A program made the position numbers and the translations under genes. Shown piece by piece: positions 25,374 to 34,868 of a DNA stretch of 64,000 nucleotides (position 1 is its first letter; each line of letters begins with the position of its first letter). Origin of the DNA: Motilimonas cestriensis. GTDB lineage: Bacteria > Pseudomonadota > Gammaproteobacteria > Enterobacterales > CBDFNC01. The stretch lies in NCBI RefSeq assembly GCF_021295315.1, contig NZ_JAIMJA010000022.1:1-64000 (forward strand), read 5' to 3'. The notes under the pieces were generated by a model. It ran no database searches. It saw only the letters and a list, made by a program, of their open reading frames with translations, and was not told the origin of the DNA.

Positions 25374-26545
25374 TAAAACACCCGTTCGCCTGTGCGCCAT
25401 ACTTGCATTACTCGTAGGCGATCCTCATTAGGCATTGCCAGCACTAAATCTGCCCGCTTACCTTCTTCGATGCAGCCGCGATCGTCCATTGCCAATGCTT
25501 TCGCTGGCGTTTTGCTCACCATTTGAATGGCTTGGCAAAGGTCGTATTGATTATTGCTATCCAGTGCCACTTGATAGGCGGCATCGAGCATGCTGGCAGG
25601 ATAGTAATCCGACGATAAAATATCCAATACGCCTTCACTGGCCAAGGTTGCTGCAGCCACGTTACCAGAGTGAGACCCGCCGCGCACAATGTTCGGTGCG
25701 CCCATCATTACCTGTAAGCCAGCCGCATGAGAAGCTTTAGCGGCGGCCACTGTGGTGGGAAATTCGGCAATACAACAGCCCAAATCCGCAGACTCTTGAG
25801 CGTGTGCAACGGTCGCATCATCGTGGCTGGCTAGGGCAAAGCCATGGCGGCGAGCTGAAGCGGCAATGGCTTGGCGGTTTTTATCTGACCATAGCAGTGA
25901 AGCTTGGGTTTGTTCGGCTTCAAAGGCGGCCATTTCTTGCACATTTAAGCCGTATTTACCCATGTAGTAGGTGCGGTATTTTTCGCTATCAATAAATTGG
26001 CGTTGGCCTGGGGTGTGATCCATTAACGACACCATGGCAATCGGGCTTTTGGCTGTGCCTTGTTGGGTAAATTGTGGGGTAAATTTATTGACTAAGGTTT
26101 CAAAGGTTTCAAAGGTGTCGGCATTGGGTAGCTCGCAGCGCAAATGCAGTAAATGTTCGGCGCGATTATGGCCCGCTTGCTGGGTACTGACGATGGTACT
26201 TAACATGCGATCAAGGTTGGCTAAGCGGGTGCCTTGATCGTTAATGTAGCCAATGGCGACTGCGTCTAGCACCGTGGTAATACCACTGGCAACCATTAAG
26301 GCATCGTGGCTGGCCATGGCGGAATGGCCCGGCCAATTCACTTTTGGTCTCGGGGTAAAAAACTTTTCTAAATTATCGGTGTGCAGTTCAATCAGCCCTG
26401 GCAGTAGAAAAGCACCTTGTCCATCAATGGCGCAACTTAGGCTACTTTGCGTATCACTTAGGGTGCAAATTTTACCGTCGCGCACTTCTAATGAGCCGGT
26501 GATGATTTGATCGGCCAGTACCATTTTTACATTTGTGATGATCAT
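25373..26545 (-). CDS. phnM: RPnTP diphosphatase PhnM
   Basis: An amidohydrolase-fold enzyme of 390 residues that removes diphosphate from alpha-D-ribose-1-phosphonate 5-triphosphate. LLPGLIELHTDN carries the metal-binding HxD, and further ligands are seen in ALASHDDATV and DILSSDYYPASML. The C-terminus GKRADLVLA is typical. It lies four bases after phnL and overlaps phnN. Confidence 0.95.
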   Translation of the reverse strand: MIITNVKMVLADQIITGSLEVRDGKICTLSDTQSSLSCAIDGQGAFLLPGLIELHTDNLEKFFTPRPKVNWPGHSAMASHDALMVASGITTVLDAVAIGYINDQGTRLANLDRMLSTIVSTQQAGHNRAEHLLHLRCELPNADTFETFETLVNKFTPQFTQQGTAKSPIAMVSLMDHTPGQRQFIDSEKYRTYYMGKYGLNVQEMAAFEAEQTQASLLWSDKNRQAIAASARRHGFALASHDDATVAHAQESADLGCCIAEFPTTVAAAKASHAAGLQVMMGAPNIVRGGSHSGNVAAATLASEGVLDILSSDYYPASMLDAAYQVALDSNNQYDLCQAIQMVSKTPAKALAMDDRGCIEEGKRADLVLAMPNEDRLRVMQVWRTGERVF

Positions 26546-26549
26546 GAAA

Positions 26550-27323
26550 TTATCCTACGCGGTCGCTAATTGATTGAAATTCAGTTTGATTTTGAGATAC
26601 AGCTAAGTCAGTGCCACTGGACATGTGATGTAAGCGGTCAGCGACTTGGTCACGCACCCAAGTGTCGTGAAAAATGCCAACAATGGCGGCGCCGCGTGCT
26701 TTAGCTTGATTGATTAGCATGATGACTTGCTCAGCGTTGTGTTGGTCGAGTGACGCGGTAGGCTCATCGAGCAACAGCAAGGGATAATCAACGGCAAAGC
26801 CACGTGCAATATTGACCCGTTGCTGCTCACCCCCTGAAAATGTTGCCGGTGCGAGTTGCCATAAATGTTCGGGCACATTTAATGTATGCAGTAAATGCTG
26901 CGCTTTTTCCTTGGCTTGCTCACGAGGTATGCCATTTTCAAGTTGTGGTTGCATCACGATATCAAGGGCTGAAAGTCGGGGTATGACTCGTAAAAACTGA
27001 CTCACCCAGCCGATAGTTTGTTGGCGCAGTTTGATTATTTGGCGCGGACTGGCTGTTGCCATATCAAGCCAGGTTGACTCAGTTTGATCACTTTGCTGAT
27101 GAGCTGGCTGGCGGATCAATAGTTCACCTTGGTCAACTTGGTAGTTGCCATATAGGGTGCGCAATAAGCTCGACTTACCTGAGCCAGAGCTGCCATTGAG
27201 AACCACACATTCACCGGCATAAATGGCTAAATTTTGCTGTTGCAGCACCGCTAAGCTGGCCGCTCCTTGGTTATGTAAAACGAAGGTTTTGTTAATGTTT
27301 TTTGCAACCATGAAAGGTTCCAT
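26550..27323 (-). CDS. phnL: C-P lyase ABC-type subunit PhnL
   Basis: An ABC-type ATPase of 257 residues that associates with the C-P lyase core in place of membrane transport. Walker [10 protein letters not shown], signature FSGGEQQRV and Walker [13 protein letters not shown] are intact. ATG at 27323 has AAGGAG seven bases upstream and is preferred over the frame opening at 27389. The gap from phnK is 22 bases. Confidence 0.94.
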   Translation of the reverse strand: MEPFMVAKNINKTFVLHNQGAASLAVLQQQNLAIYAGECVVLNGSSGSGKSSLLRTLYGNYQVDQGELLIRQPAHQQSDQTESTWLDMATASPRQIIKLRQQTIGWVSQFLRVIPRLSALDIVMQPQLENGIPREQAKEKAQHLLHTLNVPEHLWQLAPATFSGGEQQRVNIARGFAVDYPLLLLDEPTASLDQHNAEQVIMLINQAKARGAAIVGIFHDTWVRDQVADRLHHMSSGTDLAVSQNQTEFQSISDRVG

Positions 27324-27345
27324 GAGGTGACTCCTTCTCTTGTGG

Positions 27346-28167
27346 CTATTGTTGCAACACCGATGACACCAGTAACTGGGTGTAGGCATGTTGTGGATCG
27401 TCTAACACGCGGTCGGTTAGACCCGTTTCAACGACTTGACCTTGCTTCATCACCATAATGCGGTGAGCGAGCAAGCGTGCCACTGCGAGATCATGGGTCA
27501 CTATGACGACGGCTAAATTAAGTTCAGTCACAAGGTTACGGATCAAATCCAGTAATCTCGCTTGTACCGACACATCTAAGCCGCCAGTAGGCTCATCCAT
27601 AAACACTAATTTAGGATGAGTGACCAGATTACGGGCAATTTGTAAGCGTTGTTGCATGCCGCCTGAGAACGTAATGGGCAGGTCGTCAATGCGATCCGCG
27701 CCTATCTCTACGGCCGTTAGCCAGTTCAATGCTTGGCGACGAATGTCGGCGTAATTACGCGCGCCCACTTCCATTAGCCGCTCGCCGATATTACCGCCAG
27801 CGGAAATTCGTGGCCGTAAGCCATCCATTGGGTGCTGGTGGACAATGCCAAAATCCGCGCGCATCAGCTGACGTCTTGCCGCTTCTGATATTTGATACAA
27901 GCTGGCTGCTGGCATTTGGCTATTGCCTTGATAAATGACTTCGCCTTGCTGTGGCTCAAGTCGACCTGACAAGGTTTTAAGTAAGGTGGTTTTGCCTGAG
28001 CCAGATTCACCGACAATGGCCAATACTTCACCGGGAAATAAATTGAGGTTCACGGGTTCAAAGCCTTTACCGGGCGCGTAAAGTTTACTTAGTCCTTCGG
28101 CGCGCAGTAATGGCGCCTCGGCTGGGTCGTTGAATTGCGCGGGTAATGCTTGGGCTAAATTATCCAT
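27346..28167 (-). CDS. phnK: C-P lyase ABC-type subunit PhnK
   Basis: An ABC-type ATPase of 273 residues that binds the PhnGHIJ core complex. Walker [10 protein letters not shown], signature FSGGMQQRL and Walker [13 protein letters not shown] are present. The start at 28167 has GAGGAGG six bases upstream and overlaps the phnJ stop by eight bases; the open frame extends artefactually to 28269. Confidence 0.95.
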   Translation of the reverse strand: MDNLAQALPAQFNDPAEAPLLRAEGLSKLYAPGKGFEPVNLNLFPGEVLAIVGESGSGKTTLLKTLSGRLEPQQGEVIYQGNSQMPAASLYQISEAARRQLMRADFGIVHQHPMDGLRPRISAGGNIGERLMEVGARNYADIRRQALNWLTAVEIGADRIDDLPITFSGGMQQRLQIARNLVTHPKLVFMDEPTGGLDVSVQARLLDLIRNLVTELNLAVVIVTHDLAVARLLAHRIMVMKQGQVVETGLTDRVLDDPQHAYTQLLVSSVLQQ

Positions 28168-29056
28168 GAAGCGCCTCCTCAGCTGCGTTTTTTGCCAGTT
28201 GCCCTTGGCAATAATCGGTGTCAGAGCAAACAAACATACGCTGACCTTGGTCGTCGATGAGCACTTCATCTAAAAAGCTCGTTTCACTGCCACATAAACT
28301 ACAGGGTGCTTGCCATTGCTGAATGCTAAAGGGATGGTCCTCAAAATCGAGGCTCGCCACATCGGTATAGGGTGGAATGCAATAGATGCGTTTTTCACGA
28401 CCGGCACCAAACAGCATTAATGCATTTGATTGATGCATTTTTGGGTTATCAAATTTAGGGATCGGTGAGGGATCCATTAAATAGCGGCCATGCACCATCA
28501 CGGGGTAGGCATAGCTAGTGGCGATGTAGCCGTATTTGACGATGTCTTCGTAAAGCTTCACTTGCATCGAGCCATACTCGCCCAGCGAGTGCATTTTTTT
28601 GGTTTCGGTTTCTCTTGGCTCGATAAAGCGCAGCGGCTCAGGGATCGGTACCTGAAACACTAATATTTGGTCGTTACGCAGTGGTTGCTCAGGAATGCGG
28701 TGACGGGTTTGGATCACACTCGCTTTGGCGGTTTCTGTGGTGGTTTCCAAGTGGCATACCTTGGCAAAAAACTGACGAATCGATACTGCATTGGTAGTGT
28801 CATCGGCGCCTTGGTCAATCACTTTAAATACGTCATCTTGACCTAAAATAGAGGCACTTAACATGATGCCTCCCGTGCCCCAACCGTAGGGCATGGGCAT
28901 TTCGCGGCCACCAAACGCGACCTGATAGCCGGGTAGGGCGACGCCTTTTAAAATGGCGCGACGGATCATGCGCTTGGTTTGCTCGTCTAGATAACCAAAG
29001 TTATAGTCTTGCTCAGGCTCAGTGGCACTAAAGGTTTGATTAAAGGACTGCATCAT
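28160..29056 (-). CDS. phnJ: C-P lyase radical SAM subunit PhnJ
   Basis: The radical-SAM enzyme that cleaves the carbon-phosphorus bond of ribose-1-phosphonate 5-phosphate, releasing alkane. The unusual cluster motif C-x2-C-x21-C-x5-C is complete near the C-terminus (CSLCG ... FVCSDTDYC). GGREMPMPYGWGTGGI near residue 50 is family-typical. At 298 residues it is slightly longer than E. coli PhnJ (281), mostly at the C-terminus. It overlaps phnI by 17 bases. Confidence 0.97.
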   Translation of the reverse strand: MMQSFNQTFSATEPEQDYNFGYLDEQTKRMIRRAILKGVALPGYQVAFGGREMPMPYGWGTGGIMLSASILGQDDVFKVIDQGADDTTNAVSIRQFFAKVCHLETTTETAKASVIQTRHRIPEQPLRNDQILVFQVPIPEPLRFIEPRETETKKMHSLGEYGSMQVKLYEDIVKYGYIATSYAYPVMVHGRYLMDPSPIPKFDNPKMHQSNALMLFGAGREKRIYCIPPYTDVASLDFEDHPFSIQQWQAPCSLCGSETSFLDEVLIDDQGQRMFVCSDTDYCQGQLAKNAAEEALHG

Positions 29057-30185
29057 TGTGCTCCTGGCTTTGCTTGTGGTGTTTGTCAGCAGAGTCCTCT
29101 GCGTGGGCCGGTTGCTGCATTTTTCTAAGTAGCTCTAACTCCGATTGAAAATCAACGTAGTGGGGCAGTTTAAGGTGCGACACAAAACCTGCGGCTTCAA
29201 CGTTGTCGGCGTGGGCTAAAACAAATTCTTCATCTTGGGCGGGGCCTGCCACCGGCTCGTTGTATTGCTTGGCTTGTAAGGCGCGATCAAGTAGCGCCAC
29301 GGCCATGGCTTTGCGTTCATTAAAGCCAAACGATAAGCCGTAACCGCGGGTAAAGTGCGGTGGCGCGTCTTCTGGTTTGATAAAACCATTGACCATTTCA
29401 CATTCAGTTAGCAATACGCTGCCTATCTCGATATTGAAACCGAGCTCTTCGGGGCAAATTTCAATGGGCACTTCGCCGCTGCGAATTTCACCCGCAAACG
29501 GGTGATTACGACCATAACCGCGCTGGGTGGAGTAGGCTAATGACAGTAAGTAACCTTCATCGCCACGGCTAAGCTGCTGTAAGCGGGCAGCGCGTGAACA
29601 AGGATAACTGATCGCTTGCTCGGTAATGTCAGCGGGGATTTCACCGCTGTCCGATTCAGCTTCGGCAAAGCCTTGTTGCGCTAATAGATCAAATACCTTG
29701 CTAAAAGGCGCTGCATTGTTCTCCGCGCTGGCGGATTTAGTTGCTTGTTGAGCGGGTTCGTGATCATTCGTCACGCCTTCTGCTAACAAGCTAAAGTCTA
29801 ATAAACGATGGCTGTAATCATAAGTCGGACCAAGTTGCTGTCCGCCGGGTAAGTCTTTGTAAATGGCTGAGATACGTCTTTGCACGCGCATTTTCTTACA
29901 ATCAAGAGGCTGGCAAGTTGTCAACATGGGTAAGGTGGTGCGATATGCACGCAGCAAAAAAATCGCTTCAACCTGATCGCCACTGGCTTGTTTGATAGCC
30001 AGCGCGGCCAGTTCACGGTCGTAGATGCCGCCTTCGGTCATCACGCGCTCAACCCCAAGGCTGAGTTGCTGCTCTATTTGCTTAACGCTGAGCTCGGTAA
30101 TATTGACATCACCACGGCGGCGCTTAGCCTGCAATTGGTGTGCGGCGGCAATGGCTTTCTCACCGCCTTTTACTGCTACATACAT
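29040..30185 (-). CDS. phnI: C-P lyase core subunit PhnI
   Basis: Nucleosidase-like core subunit that couples phosphonate to the ribose of ATP, displacing adenine. The family start MYVAVKGGEKAI is intact, as are RRGD, GYLLSLAYSTQRGYGRNHPFAGEIR and CEMVNGFIKPEDAPPHFTRGYGLSFGFNERKAMAVALLDRAL. It has 381 residues against about 354 in E. coli, with an extra His/Glu-rich tail. It overlaps phnH by 10 bases. Confidence 0.96.
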   Translation of the reverse strand: MYVAVKGGEKAIAAAHQLQAKRRRGDVNITELSVKQIEQQLSLGVERVMTEGGIYDRELAALAIKQASGDQVEAIFLLRAYRTTLPMLTTCQPLDCKKMRVQRRISAIYKDLPGGQQLGPTYDYSHRLLDFSLLAEGVTNDHEPAQQATKSASAENNAAPFSKVFDLLAQQGFAEAESDSGEIPADITEQAISYPCSRAARLQQLSRGDEGYLLSLAYSTQRGYGRNHPFAGEIRSGEVPIEICPEELGFNIEIGSVLLTECEMVNGFIKPEDAPPHFTRGYGLSFGFNERKAMAVALLDRALQAKQYNEPVAGPAQDEEFVLAHADNVEAAGFVSHLKLPHYVDFQSELELLRKMQQPAHAEDSADKHHKQSQEHNDAVL

Positions 30186-30787
30186 GGGATTAACTCCACT
30201 TTGGTGGTACGGCTAATGGCTAATAATTGCTGCTGGTGACACAGCAAAATATCAATGCCTAGCGGGTAGGTGTGGCAAGAATTAACCAGATATTCAACTA
30301 AGCTCTGGCTTAAGTTACCAAGTTGCACGGTGCGAGAATGCTCAATACCGGGGCCTGTTAATTTAAATTCTGGGCCACAATCAAAACCGTTACTTTGTAC
30401 TAATAAAGTGGTGCCTGATTCAGGGCTAGTATCGGTGCCACATTTTAGTCTTGCCATGTTGACCCCTTCACTGTGACTGACCACGGCAAAATCGGCATTC
30501 ACTAAGGCGCTGGGCTTGGTATTGCAATGAAACGTGAGGTTGCGCTGCGCTTGATTGATGGTGGCATCCCCGTCTATTTCTTCTAATCGCGGGCTTAAAT
30601 ACAGCGGCGTATGTTGGTCACATAAGCTCATCAGTATTTGAGTCGCGGATGCACACAGGGGCGCAAAGCCAAGATGCTTGTCTAAGGTAACAATATGACC
30701 AGGCTCACTAAGGGCTTTAAGCACTTGGCGAAAGCACGATTGGCTATGCTCTACTGGCTGACTAAAGCCGGGGGCGATAATGCTCAT
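30176..30787 (-). CDS. phnH: C-P lyase core subunit PhnH
   Basis: Core-complex subunit of 203 residues that binds PhnG, PhnI and PhnJ; PhnH has a PLP-transferase-like fold without cofactor. SIIAPGFSQPVEHSQSCFRQVLKALSEPG is a typical N-terminus. The start overlaps the phnG stop by four bases (ATGA), indicating translational coupling. Confidence 0.94.
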   Translation of the reverse strand: MSIIAPGFSQPVEHSQSCFRQVLKALSEPGHIVTLDKHLGFAPLCASATQILMSLCDQHTPLYLSPRLEEIDGDATINQAQRNLTFHCNTKPSALVNADFAVVSHSEGVNMARLKCGTDTSPESGTTLLVQSNGFDCGPEFKLTGPGIEHSRTVQLGNLSQSLVEYLVNSCHTYPLGIDILLCHQQQLLAISRTTKVELIPCM

Positions 30788-31257
30788 TCGTCTTCTCCTC
30801 TGACGACAGTGAAAAAGTCCACCTTAGTGGCGGCTGCTTGGTCACTGGTTTGACGTTGTTGGCGTTGAATAAATTCGGCAAGAGGTTGAATGAGCCCCGC
30901 CTGTAAACGTAAGTTGTATTCAGGTTGTTGCAATAATGCATCAGCAATGGCGCCAAGCAGTGCGTGGCGTTTATGGCGGCCTTGTAAATAGCCGTAACCA
31001 GTGGTGCCATCTTCTAGTCGCACTGCGGCGCGGGTAATGGTGGTATCAGCAAAGTTAAAACGCTCGCCTGCGCCGCCAATGCGGCCTTGAATGCGGGCAA
31101 GACCAATTTCAGGTTGGCGGATCACTTCGCAAGGCGGGTCTAACTCAAGCTGTTGCCAATGTTGTAATAACTGCTCGTACGGTGCATTAGCGATGACGGC
31201 GAGCCAATGCTGTCTGGCGCTAATGTTGGTAGTCTCTGTTGGGGTTGAAACGCTCAT
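30784..31257 (-). CDS. phnG: C-P lyase core subunit PhnG
   Basis: Core-complex subunit of 157 residues. RQHWLAVIANAPYEQLLQHW at the N-terminus and RIQGRIGGAGERFNFADTTITRAAVRL, with TGYGYLQGRHKRHALLGAIADALLQ, are family features. It overlaps phnF by four bases at its start and phnH by four at its end. Confidence 0.94.
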   Translation of the reverse strand: MSVSTPTETTNISARQHWLAVIANAPYEQLLQHWQQLELDPPCEVIRQPEIGLARIQGRIGGAGERFNFADTTITRAAVRLEDGTTGYGYLQGRHKRHALLGAIADALLQQPEYNLRLQAGLIQPLAEFIQRQQRQTSDQAAATKVDFFTVVRGEDE

Positions 31258-31952
31258 AATGGATGCTCCAAGCTAAGCTCGACCAGCTCAGCTCTAATGT
31301 GTGAAACGGAAAATTCAAATGGCTGATGTTGTTGATCAACATTGATGCTTTGTAAGCGCAGTAGCGGGGTATTGCTGGGCACTTGCAAGCAGGCACTGTC
31401 GTTAGCACTGGGTAATTGCGCGCCAATAACCGTGTGCTGACGCTTAAGAGTAATGTGACAATGCTGTTTTAAAAACTGATGCACCGAACCTTCTTGATAG
31501 CTGCCTAAGGCGATTTCATGTTCACCTAATTTAAAATGGTGAAACACGAGGCTTACTGGCGTGTCGTCAATAAAGCGCAATGTTTTTAGTTGCACCACTT
31601 GGCTAGCAACCGGTATTTGCAGCGCTTCGCTAATGCGTTCACTGGCATGAATTCGACATAAGTTAAGCAATTGGCTAGTCGGCGCCGCGCCAATGTTAAG
31701 TAAGTTGTCGGTAAACTTAGCGCCAGCGTGCAGGGGATAGCGCACTGGCTTGCTGAGCACCATTACCCCTTTACCTTGCTGGCGCAGTAACCAACCTTTA
31801 CCTACTAGCTCGTCAATTGCGCGGCGCAAGGTATGGCGATTAACCTGATAACGCTCGGCTAAGCGTTGCTCGGCAGGAAGGTATTGGCCAGCGTGGTAAG
31901 CTTGGCTTATTTCCTGTTCTAAACTCAGTGCGATTTCTTGATAACGTGCCAT
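31254..31952 (-). CDS. phnF: GntR/HutC-family repressor PhnF
   Basis: A regulator of 232 residues inside the phn operon. Residues 1-70 form a GntR winged helix (YLPAEQRLAERYQVNRHTLRRAIDELVGKGWLLRQQGKGVMV), and residues ~80-232 a UTRA effector domain of HutC type. It lies 22 bases after phnE and overlaps phnG by four. Candidate operators are the palindromes at 34770 and 32778. Ligand-dependent repression of the operon is inferred from the family. Confidence 0.93.
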   Translation of the reverse strand: MARYQEIALSLEQEISQAYHAGQYLPAEQRLAERYQVNRHTLRRAIDELVGKGWLLRQQGKGVMVLSKPVRYPLHAGAKFTDNLLNIGAAPTSQLLNLCRIHASERISEALQIPVASQVVQLKTLRFIDDTPVSLVFHHFKLGEHEIALGSYQEGSVHQFLKQHCHITLKRQHTVIGAQLPSANDSACLQVPSNTPLLRLQSINVDQQHQPFEFSVSHIRAELVELSLEHPL

Positions 31953-31974
31953 CTGAATTCTCGATTAATCAGTG

Positions 31975-32763
31975 TTAGATAAAGAGTTTACGAATACGTT
32001 GCGAGCCAAAATCTAACAAACTCACGGTAACAATAATGATCAGCATCACGGCGCACGTTTGCGGAAACATAAAGCCACGAATACTTTCCCATAAAATCAC
32101 GCCAATCCCGCCAGCTCCGACCATGCCGACCACTGTTGCAGAGCGCACATTGGATTCAAAGCGATACAGTGAAAACGAAATCCACAGTGGTAGCACTTGT
32201 GGGATCACGCCATAAACAATCTCTTCAAGCTTGTTTGCGCCCGTTGCTCGTACCCCTTCAACTTGGCCGGGGTCGATGGCTTCAACGGCTTCGGAGTACA
32301 ATTTTGCCAGTACCCCGGTGGTGTGAATAAATAACGCCATTACACCGGCAAATGGTCCCAGTCCCACAGTGACGACAAACAACATGGCAAAGACCATTTC
32401 GTTAATGGCACGCGCCGCGTCCATCAGTCGGCGGGTAGGCTGATAAACCCAAGCTGGCACCATATTTTCAGCGCACATTAAGCCTAGGGGCACAGACAAA
32501 ATAATAGAAAATAACGTACCCCATAATGCGATATGCAGGGTGATCAGCATTTCTTCGAGATAATAAGAAATGTTTTTAAAGTCAGGTGGAAAAAAGTCGG
32601 AAGCAAGCTCGGCCATATTGCCGGCGTCTTTGACTATTTTCATTGGCGCAATTTCTGCCCCTTGCCATGACCAAGATAATACGGCGATAACGAGTGCCCA
32701 CATGATCAAGGTAAACCAAGACGTACGTGGCGGTGATAAAGGGTCTGCGGCTGCTGCATTCAT
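31975..32763 (-). CDS. phnE: Phosphonate ABC transporter permease PhnE
   Basis: Inner-membrane permease of 262 residues with about six hydrophobic segments and the EAA-type loop ([32 protein letters not shown]) that docks onto PhnC. A single copy is present, so it probably works as a homodimer. A palindrome (32778-32789) sits 15 bases upstream of its start, suggesting an internal regulated promoter. Confidence 0.95.
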   Translation of the reverse strand: MNAAAADPLSPPRTSWFTLIMWALVIAVLSWSWQGAEIAPMKIVKDAGNMAELASDFFPPDFKNISYYLEEMLITLHIALWGTLFSIILSVPLGLMCAENMVPAWVYQPTRRLMDAARAINEMVFAMLFVVTVGLGPFAGVMALFIHTTGVLAKLYSEAVEAIDPGQVEGVRATGANKLEEIVYGVIPQVLPLWISFSLYRFESNVRSATVVGMVGAGGIGVILWESIRGFMFPQTCAVMLIIIVTVSLLDFGSQRIRKLFI

Positions 32764-32777
32764 GATAACTGCCTTAC

Positions 32778-32789
32778 TTGTCTAGATAA
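32778..32789. promoter_or_regulatory. Candidate PhnF operator upstream of phnE
   Basis: TTGTCTAGATAA differs by one base from the perfect palindrome TTATCTAGATAA at 34770-34781. It lies in the phnD-phnE gap, just before the phnE ribosome binding site. The recurrence of a near-identical palindrome before two phn genes suggests an operator; PhnF is the obvious candidate. Confidence 0.45.
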
Positions 32790-32841
32790 CTTAAAGTCTA
32801 AAAAAGCCGAGCTTACGCTCAGCTTTTGGTTTGGCGACGGA

Positions 32842-33846
32842 CTATTGAGCCATTGCCGTTAGTGCATTTTGTTGACGTGTTAGCTCTGCTAACTCGGCAT
32901 CGATAACGGCCAATTGGGTGGCTTTTTTCGCTTCATCAATCTCAGTATCGTTTGAGATTTGGATGCGGTTTTTGAATAATACCAATTGACGAATAGGCAG
33001 CAGTTGTAGGTCGCTAGAGGCTTTGAAAGGTGCCCATTGCAGCTCTTTAAGAATGGCTAACTCTTTCGCATCGCCCGTGGTGCCGTAGTTCATGAAGAAG
33101 TTATAAACCTTGTCTTTGACGTTTTCAGGTAGGTTTTTGCGCCATACGATAGGATCTGAAGGGATTAGCGGTGATTTCCAGATAACTTTCAGCTGAGCAA
33201 ATTTGTCTGGAGCCGTCTCTTTAAGGCGATCCATGTTTTCAGTGTTGCCTGTCGCCACATCCACTTGCTTAGCTGCAGCGGCCAGTGCGTTAGCTTCGTG
33301 GCTTGAGTTCATTGAACGTTTAAATTCTGAAACCGATACATTGTTTTTTGCGAAAACATAGTAAGAAGGCACTAAAAAGCCAGACGTTGAGTTTGGATCG
33401 CCGTTACCAAAAATCAGTTCTTGGCGATTTGCTAACACGTCGGCTAGGTTGTTTAATTTGCTATCTTTGTGTGTAACTAGCACGCTCCAGTAACCAGGGT
33501 TACCTGTTACATCAACTGTTTGCGCAAAAATTTCACCGCCAGCGCGGTCTACCGCTTCCATCGCTGATTTGTTGCCATACCAAGCCACATCCACTTTGTT
33601 AAAGCGCATGCCTTGGATGATGCCTGCATAATCTGGAGCAAAAAAAGCTTTTACCTTATAACCGGTCTTTTGCTCCATCGCTTCTAAAAACGGCTGCCAC
33701 GAGGTTTTTAGGTTTTGTTGTGATTCAGTCGAAATAATACCGAAGTTGATGGTGTCCATTTGCTCTTCTGCATAGGCGCCAGTTGTTGTCGCAGCACTTG
33801 CAATCAAGGTGGTGGCAATAGCCGTTTTTTTGATCAGCTTTAACAT
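32842..33846 (-). CDS. phnD: Phosphonate ABC transporter substrate-binding protein PhnD
   Basis: Periplasmic binding protein of 334 residues with a signal peptide (MLKLIKKTAIATTLIASAATTTGAYA). NFGIISTESQQNLKTSWQPFLEAMEQKTGYKVKAFFAPDYAGIIQGMRFNKVDVAWYGNKSA is characteristic of PhnD, as is the DPNSTSGFLVP ligand loop. ATG at 33846 begins the signal peptide; a GTG at 33855 is too close to the AAGGA site. Confidence 0.95.
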   Translation of the reverse strand: MLKLIKKTAIATTLIASAATTTGAYAEEQMDTINFGIISTESQQNLKTSWQPFLEAMEQKTGYKVKAFFAPDYAGIIQGMRFNKVDVAWYGNKSAMEAVDRAGGEIFAQTVDVTGNPGYWSVLVTHKDSKLNNLADVLANRQELIFGNGDPNSTSGFLVPSYYVFAKNNVSVSEFKRSMNSSHEANALAAAAKQVDVATGNTENMDRLKETAPDKFAQLKVIWKSPLIPSDPIVWRKNLPENVKDKVYNFFMNYGTTGDAKELAILKELQWAPFKASSDLQLLPIRQLVLFKNRIQISNDTEIDEAKKATQLAVIDAELAELTRQQNALTAMAQ

Positions 33847-33873
33847 GTCTAACACTTCCTTTTTTTGTTTTAA

Positions 33874-34713
33874 TTAGGCTGTTTGAGCCCAGAGTTGTGG
33901 TACAGGGGTTTTCGATTTATTGCTTTGTGGTGGTGTTACTTTGGAACCGTAGAGGGCAGCTAGTGTGCCTTCGTCGAGTTGTTCGCTTGGGCCATCAAAA
34001 AATACTTCGCCTTTCTTTAGCGCCACTACGCGTGGGCAATAACGAACGGCATAGTCAACTTGGTGTAAGGTCACAACAACTGCGATGCCTTCTTTTTTAT
34101 TGATGTCGCTGAGAATGTCCATCACGATGCGTGATGACTCTGGGTCTAATGAGGCAATGGGCTCGTCAGCGAGAATGATTTTGGCTTGTTGCATTAAGGC
34201 GCGGGCTATGGCGACGCGTTGCTGCTGGCCACCGGATAGGTTTGAAACCCGTTGTGTGGCAAAATCAGCGAGGCCAACGCGTTCAAGGGCGTTCATGGCT
34301 TGTTGTTTTTGCGCTAAAGTGAATCGACCGGTTAAACTGCGCCACAGTGGTGTGCTATTTAAGCCGCCAATTAACACGTTTTGCAGCACGCTAAGGCGGG
34401 TAACGAGGTTGAATTGCTGAAAGATGTAGCCAGTTTGACAGCGACTGGCGCGAACGGTTTTACAAAACTTACCGTTTTTCTGTACCGGCACACCTAGCAC
34501 TTCAATATAACCATTACTTGGTTTGTCATTCACGGTCTTGTCGCCGCAAACTAAGCCATTTAGATGGCGTAAAAGGGTCGATTTACCAGAGCCTGACGGT
34601 CCTAGAAGGGCAACCATTTCCCCCTGTTCAACACTCAATCCCACATTTTTTAATGCATGATTGTTAGCAAAATGTTTGTTCAGTTGTTGTACTGAGATGA
34701 CCTGCTTATTCAT
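33874..34713 (-). CDS. phnC: Phosphonate ABC transporter ATPase PhnC
   Basis: Import ATPase of 279 residues. Walker [10 protein letters not shown], signature LSGGQQQRV and Walker [16 protein letters not shown] are intact, and the length and [21 protein letters not shown] fit PhnC. It is the first gene of the operon. The start lies 56 bases downstream of the palindrome at 34770-34781. A Pho box is not clear upstream. Confidence 0.95.
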   Translation of the reverse strand: MNKQVISVQQLNKHFANNHALKNVGLSVEQGEMVALLGPSGSGKSTLLRHLNGLVCGDKTVNDKPSNGYIEVLGVPVQKNGKFCKTVRASRCQTGYIFQQFNLVTRLSVLQNVLIGGLNSTPLWRSLTGRFTLAQKQQAMNALERVGLADFATQRVSNLSGGQQQRVAIARALMQQAKIILADEPIASLDPESSRIVMDILSDINKKEGIAVVVTLHQVDYAVRYCPRVVALKKGEVFFDGPSEQLDEGTLAALYGSKVTPPQSNKSKTPVPQLWAQTA

Positions 34714-34769
34714 AACTCAATTCCGTCTCGGGTTTGGTTACAAATTAAGCGTGAAATATGACAATTGGC

Positions 34770-34781
34770 TTATCTAGATAA
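34770..34781. promoter_or_regulatory. Candidate PhnF operator upstream of phnC
   Basis: TTATCTAGATAA is a perfect palindrome (14 bases when the flanking C and G are counted). It lies about 56 bases before the phnC start, within the expected promoter of the phn operon. A one-base variant precedes phnE. Confidence 0.5.
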
Positions 34782-34868
34782 GTCAGTTTAGTTAATGTTT
34801 TGTGGTAATTTGGTGAAGGTGATGAATTAAGCCAAAACCGAACGTTTTGGCGATAAAAAATATACGTA

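Noticed and set aside
34714-34868. Possible Pho box before phnC (TTGTCAT on the minus strand)
   Set aside because: Only one half-site is convincing; the second repeat at 11-base spacing does not match.
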